Source: JAZKAR01 sp040389065
Lineage (GTDB): Bacteria > Pseudomonadota > Gammaproteobacteria > Burkholderiales > Casimicrobiaceae
Direction of reading: 5' to 3'
DNA: 64,000 nt
Assembly: GCA_040389065.1 (NCBI GenBank)
Contig: JAZKAR010000001.1
Span: forward strand, 62,001 to 126,000
The position numbers were made by a program, and so were the translations under genes. Under the pieces are notes generated by a model. It was not told the DNA's origin. It worked only from the letters and a program-made list of their open reading frames with translations, and searched no databases. Shown here piece by piece: positions 62,464-64,000 of the stretch. The number at the start of each line of letters is the position of its first letter. Position 1 is the stretch's first letter.

Positions 62464-63879
62464 ATGCCTTCAAAACCTAACCTCCTAAATGACCCCCTAA
62501 AAAACAGCATTTCTTCACATTCAAGTTTTCTAAAAGCTCAAGGAAAGCGCATCTTAAGCGAACTTAATGATCTTAAACGTACAATAGAAGCGTGTGCCCT
62601 AGAGCTACAGTGGGAAAAAAATGAGGTTGAAAAAATTGTAAGCGGCGCTGCCCACCCTGAACAAGTAAGCCATTTTATTGAAGCAATGGTTGCTTATTAT
62701 CCTATTAATCCATCAAGTTTAGTATTAGCTCAAGATGACTGCACCCTAGGCATAAAAGTGATGCGTGCTTCAAGCTCACTCGAATCTGCAAGAATTTTTG
62801 CTCGTCGAAATAGTGAAGGTATACAAACCCCTTACTATGAATACCGTGATACCGCTATGTCTCGACTTAGCGCATTCAGACCAGAATGGATTAGAGAATT
62901 ACGTATTGTAAAAGATAATAATCCTTTAAACCCTGATGTTATATATAACAACGGACACTTCATGCATCAGGTCACCTTTTTTGTAGGGCCTATAAATTTT
63001 TATTACGATATAGATGGAAAAAAATATTGCTTAGAAATGAATACTGGCGATTCTAACTATATTACTCCCTATCGCCCTCATAGCTTTTGTTCTCGTAATG
63101 AAAACGAAGAGACTTATATTATTGCTGTTACATTTGGAGGCGAAGTAAAACGAGCTTTAGAGGAACTTTATCACTTAGGATCAGAGCGTGCACATGAGTT
63201 TAAGATAAATATGCAAGTCATGCATAAAGGCATTCAAGATCTTTTAGATTATCATTTAAAAAATGAATTACTGAACCGTTCTTTATTACAGCAAAAATTG
63301 CTAGATAGCGGTAAAGATACCCATGTACTTAATCGTAATGAAATATTATCGATTCAAGACATACACACTATAGCAAATATTTTAAACATAGAACCTAATG
63401 AGTTAATGCTTTCATCTTATTGTGAAGATGAAGAAATTATTGTCAATTATAAAAAAAATATTCATGCATATGATTATCCTTCAGCATCACAAGCTCATTA
63501 TAAAATCTACTCTGGTGTACGTTGCCGCCGCCTCCCTCTTTTAAAAACTTTTGAAATTAAAATCGTTACCTCTCAGATATTTGCACCGGATATAAAAAAT
63601 TCTTTACATACTTATATTTACAACCATACGAAAACCTCTATTATATTATGCTGGATATGGCAAAATAATACCTATGAAGAAATTATCGAAGCAGGTGACT
63701 CTATCTATATTCAACCTTTTGTTACCTATGGCTTCCGCACTCAAAGTTTGAATAATAACGCTAGTTTATTTGTCGTTGGAATTCCTGGTGCAATTAATAC
63801 TATTACTCAACGAGAACTTTCTTCATTTACATCTTTTAAAAGAGTGATGGAAGAAAGTATGTGCTGGTTTACCGCTTGA
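62464..63879 (+). CDS. mpnS: HEPD/MPnS-family bicupin dioxygenase, probable methylphosphonate synthase
   Basis: 471 residues: helix-turn-helix-like segments (~30-62 and ~275-318), each followed by a cupin (~150-230 and ~340-445), the layout of 2-hydroxyethylphosphonate dioxygenase (HEPD) and methylphosphonate synthase (MPnS). The first cupin has YNNGHFMHQVTFFVGP and ITPYRPHSFC. Iron ligands appear to be H165, Q169 and H206; the residue matching the HEPD Glu is I200. From memory, MPnS uses His-Gln-His (148, 152, 190) whereas HEPD uses His-Glu-His (129, 176, 182), so MPnS fits better. It would turn 2-hydroxyethylphosphonate into methylphosphonate. Annotation as an XRE regulator would be misleading. 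A cytidylyltransferase/PepM-like gene follows 15 bp later. Confidence 0.8.
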   Translation: MPSKPNLLNDPLKNSISSHSSFLKAQGKRILSELNDLKRTIEACALELQWEKNEVEKIVSGAAHPEQVSHFIEAMVAYYPINPSSLVLAQDDCTLGIKVMRASSSLESARIFARRNSEGIQTPYYEYRDTAMSRLSAFRPEWIRELRIVKDNNPLNPDVIYNNGHFMHQVTFFVGPINFYYDIDGKKYCLEMNTGDSNYITPYRPHSFCSRNENEETYIIAVTFGGEVKRALEELYHLGSERAHEFKINMQVMHKGIQDLLDYHLKNELLNRSLLQQKLLDSGKDTHVLNRNEILSIQDIHTIANILNIEPNELMLSSYCEDEEIIVNYKKNIHAYDYPSASQAHYKIYSGVRCRRLPLLKTFEIKIVTSQIFAPDIKNSLHTYIYNHTKTSIILCWIWQNNTYEEIIEAGDSIYIQPFVTYGFRTQSLNNNASLFVVGIPGAINTITQRELSSFTSFKRVMEESMCWFTA

Positions 63880-63894
63880 ATATCTTGAAATAAT

Positions 63895-64000
63895 ATGATG
63901 ACAACATTAAAAGAACAATCTGTACCAAAAGTATATATGGCAATGAGCGCTGATTTTATTCATGCAGGGCATTTAAATATATTAAAAAAAGCACGTGAAT
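63895..64000 (+). CDS. Cytidylyltransferase-type N-terminus, probably of a PEP mutase fusion (3' end outside window)
   Basis: 35 codons are visible from the ATG at 63895 (a second ATG follows at once). The opening MTTLKEQSVPKVYMAMSADF continues into IHAGHLNIL, holding the HxGH nucleotide-binding motif. Such KVYxxMSADxxHxGHxNI openings are known from PEP mutase proteins with an N-terminal nucleotidyltransferase domain, in phosphonate clusters. With only 35 residues a plain cytidylyltransferase remains possible. It begins 15 bp after the MPnS-like gene, so they are likely one operon. Confidence 0.65.
   Translation, partial: MMTTLKEQSVPKVYMAMSADFIHAGHLNILKKARE

Noticed and set aside
62464..62650. 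Annotating the MPnS-like protein as an XRE-family transcription regulator from its helix-turn-helix-like start
   Set aside because: The HTH-like segments are characteristic of the HEPD/MPnS fold, and the metal-binding cupin dominates the protein.
1..64000. CRISPR arrays, tRNA or rRNA genes, prophage or integrase genes
   Set aside because: I saw no direct-repeat array, no recognisable tRNA or rRNA sequence, and no phage or transposase reading frame. A dedicated scan (tRNAscan, Infernal) would be decisive.

Overview
The window looks like a chromosomal stretch from a low-GC, Gram-negative betaproteobacterium that is probably free-living. I place it near Nitrosomonadales/Methylophilales-type organisms, but the sequence does not fix the genus. 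The reasons are the ferrooxidans-type GshA, the bamE-dapB pair divergent from fur, a short-form HisG, comF divergent from bioB, TolC next to a Pcm-like methyltransferase, UbiK next to ComM, and a full outer-membrane toolkit (TolC, BamE, a TonB receptor, an EpsL-like barrel). DNA-uptake genes comM, comF and dprA are present. I see no tRNA, rRNA, CRISPR array, prophage or intact transposase.

Layout. 1-9.1 kb: the start of an EpsL-like exopolysaccharide outer-membrane protein, gshB, an orphan YejF-type double ATPase, a small cytochrome c, gshA, an MscS channel, tolC and a Pcm-like methyltransferase. 9.5-17.1 kb: housekeeping genes ubiK, comM, rep, rlmD and hisG, then an unusual ICMT-like membrane methyltransferase. 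17.2-22.8 kb: a signalling island with two response regulators carrying decayed HD-GYP domains, a Cys-rich orphan protein, a PAS histidine kinase and a further receiver protein. 22.8-30.6 kb: ispF, bioB, comF, a PilZ protein, a secreted pentapeptide-repeat protein, mutY, a ferredoxin-type reductase and an SDR protein. 30.6-36.8 kb: a TonB receptor, YfiR, CHASE8 histidine kinase and response regulator operon, preceded by a receiver-kinase hybrid. 37.3-48.4 kb: dprA, lgt, holA, hemW, a D-amino-acid aminotransferase gene, aqpZ, dapB, bamE, fur and acnA. 49.1-51.1 kb: a CheY, CheC and GGDEF mini-operon. 51.2-59.3 kb: topB, aat, a YjfB-like motility protein, a Wzz-type chain-length protein, an orphan parA, a PepSY protein, pth and ypjD. 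59.5-64 kb: an isolated LivK-like binding protein, a very AT-rich membrane sulfatase-superfamily protein, a bicupin enzyme with methylphosphonate-synthase metal ligands, and the first codons of a cytidylyltransferase (probably fused to PEP mutase).

The most notable observation is at the right edge. The 471-residue bicupin at 62464-63879 carries the His-x3-Gln ... Ile-x5-His pattern recalled for methylphosphonate synthase rather than hydroxyethylphosphonate dioxygenase. It is followed at once by a gene starting like the nucleotidyltransferase half of PepM fusions, so a phosphonate (probably methylphosphonate) pathway appears to begin here and run off the window.

Second, four copies of a roughly 115-129 bp element with 16-bp terminal inverted repeats flanked by TA lie in intergenic gaps (14879, 22034, 48504, 58332). 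They form a MITE-like family that I infer could be mobilised by an IS630/Tc1-type transposase encoded elsewhere. Third, cyclic-di-GMP and phosphorelay genes are dense: one intact GGEEF enzyme, one PilZ protein, two HD-GYP-like regulators lacking key metal ligands, YfiR with a CHASE8 kinase, and two closely related kinases. This suggests a regulatory layer for surface and biofilm behaviour that also involves the EpsL-like and Wzz-like proteins.
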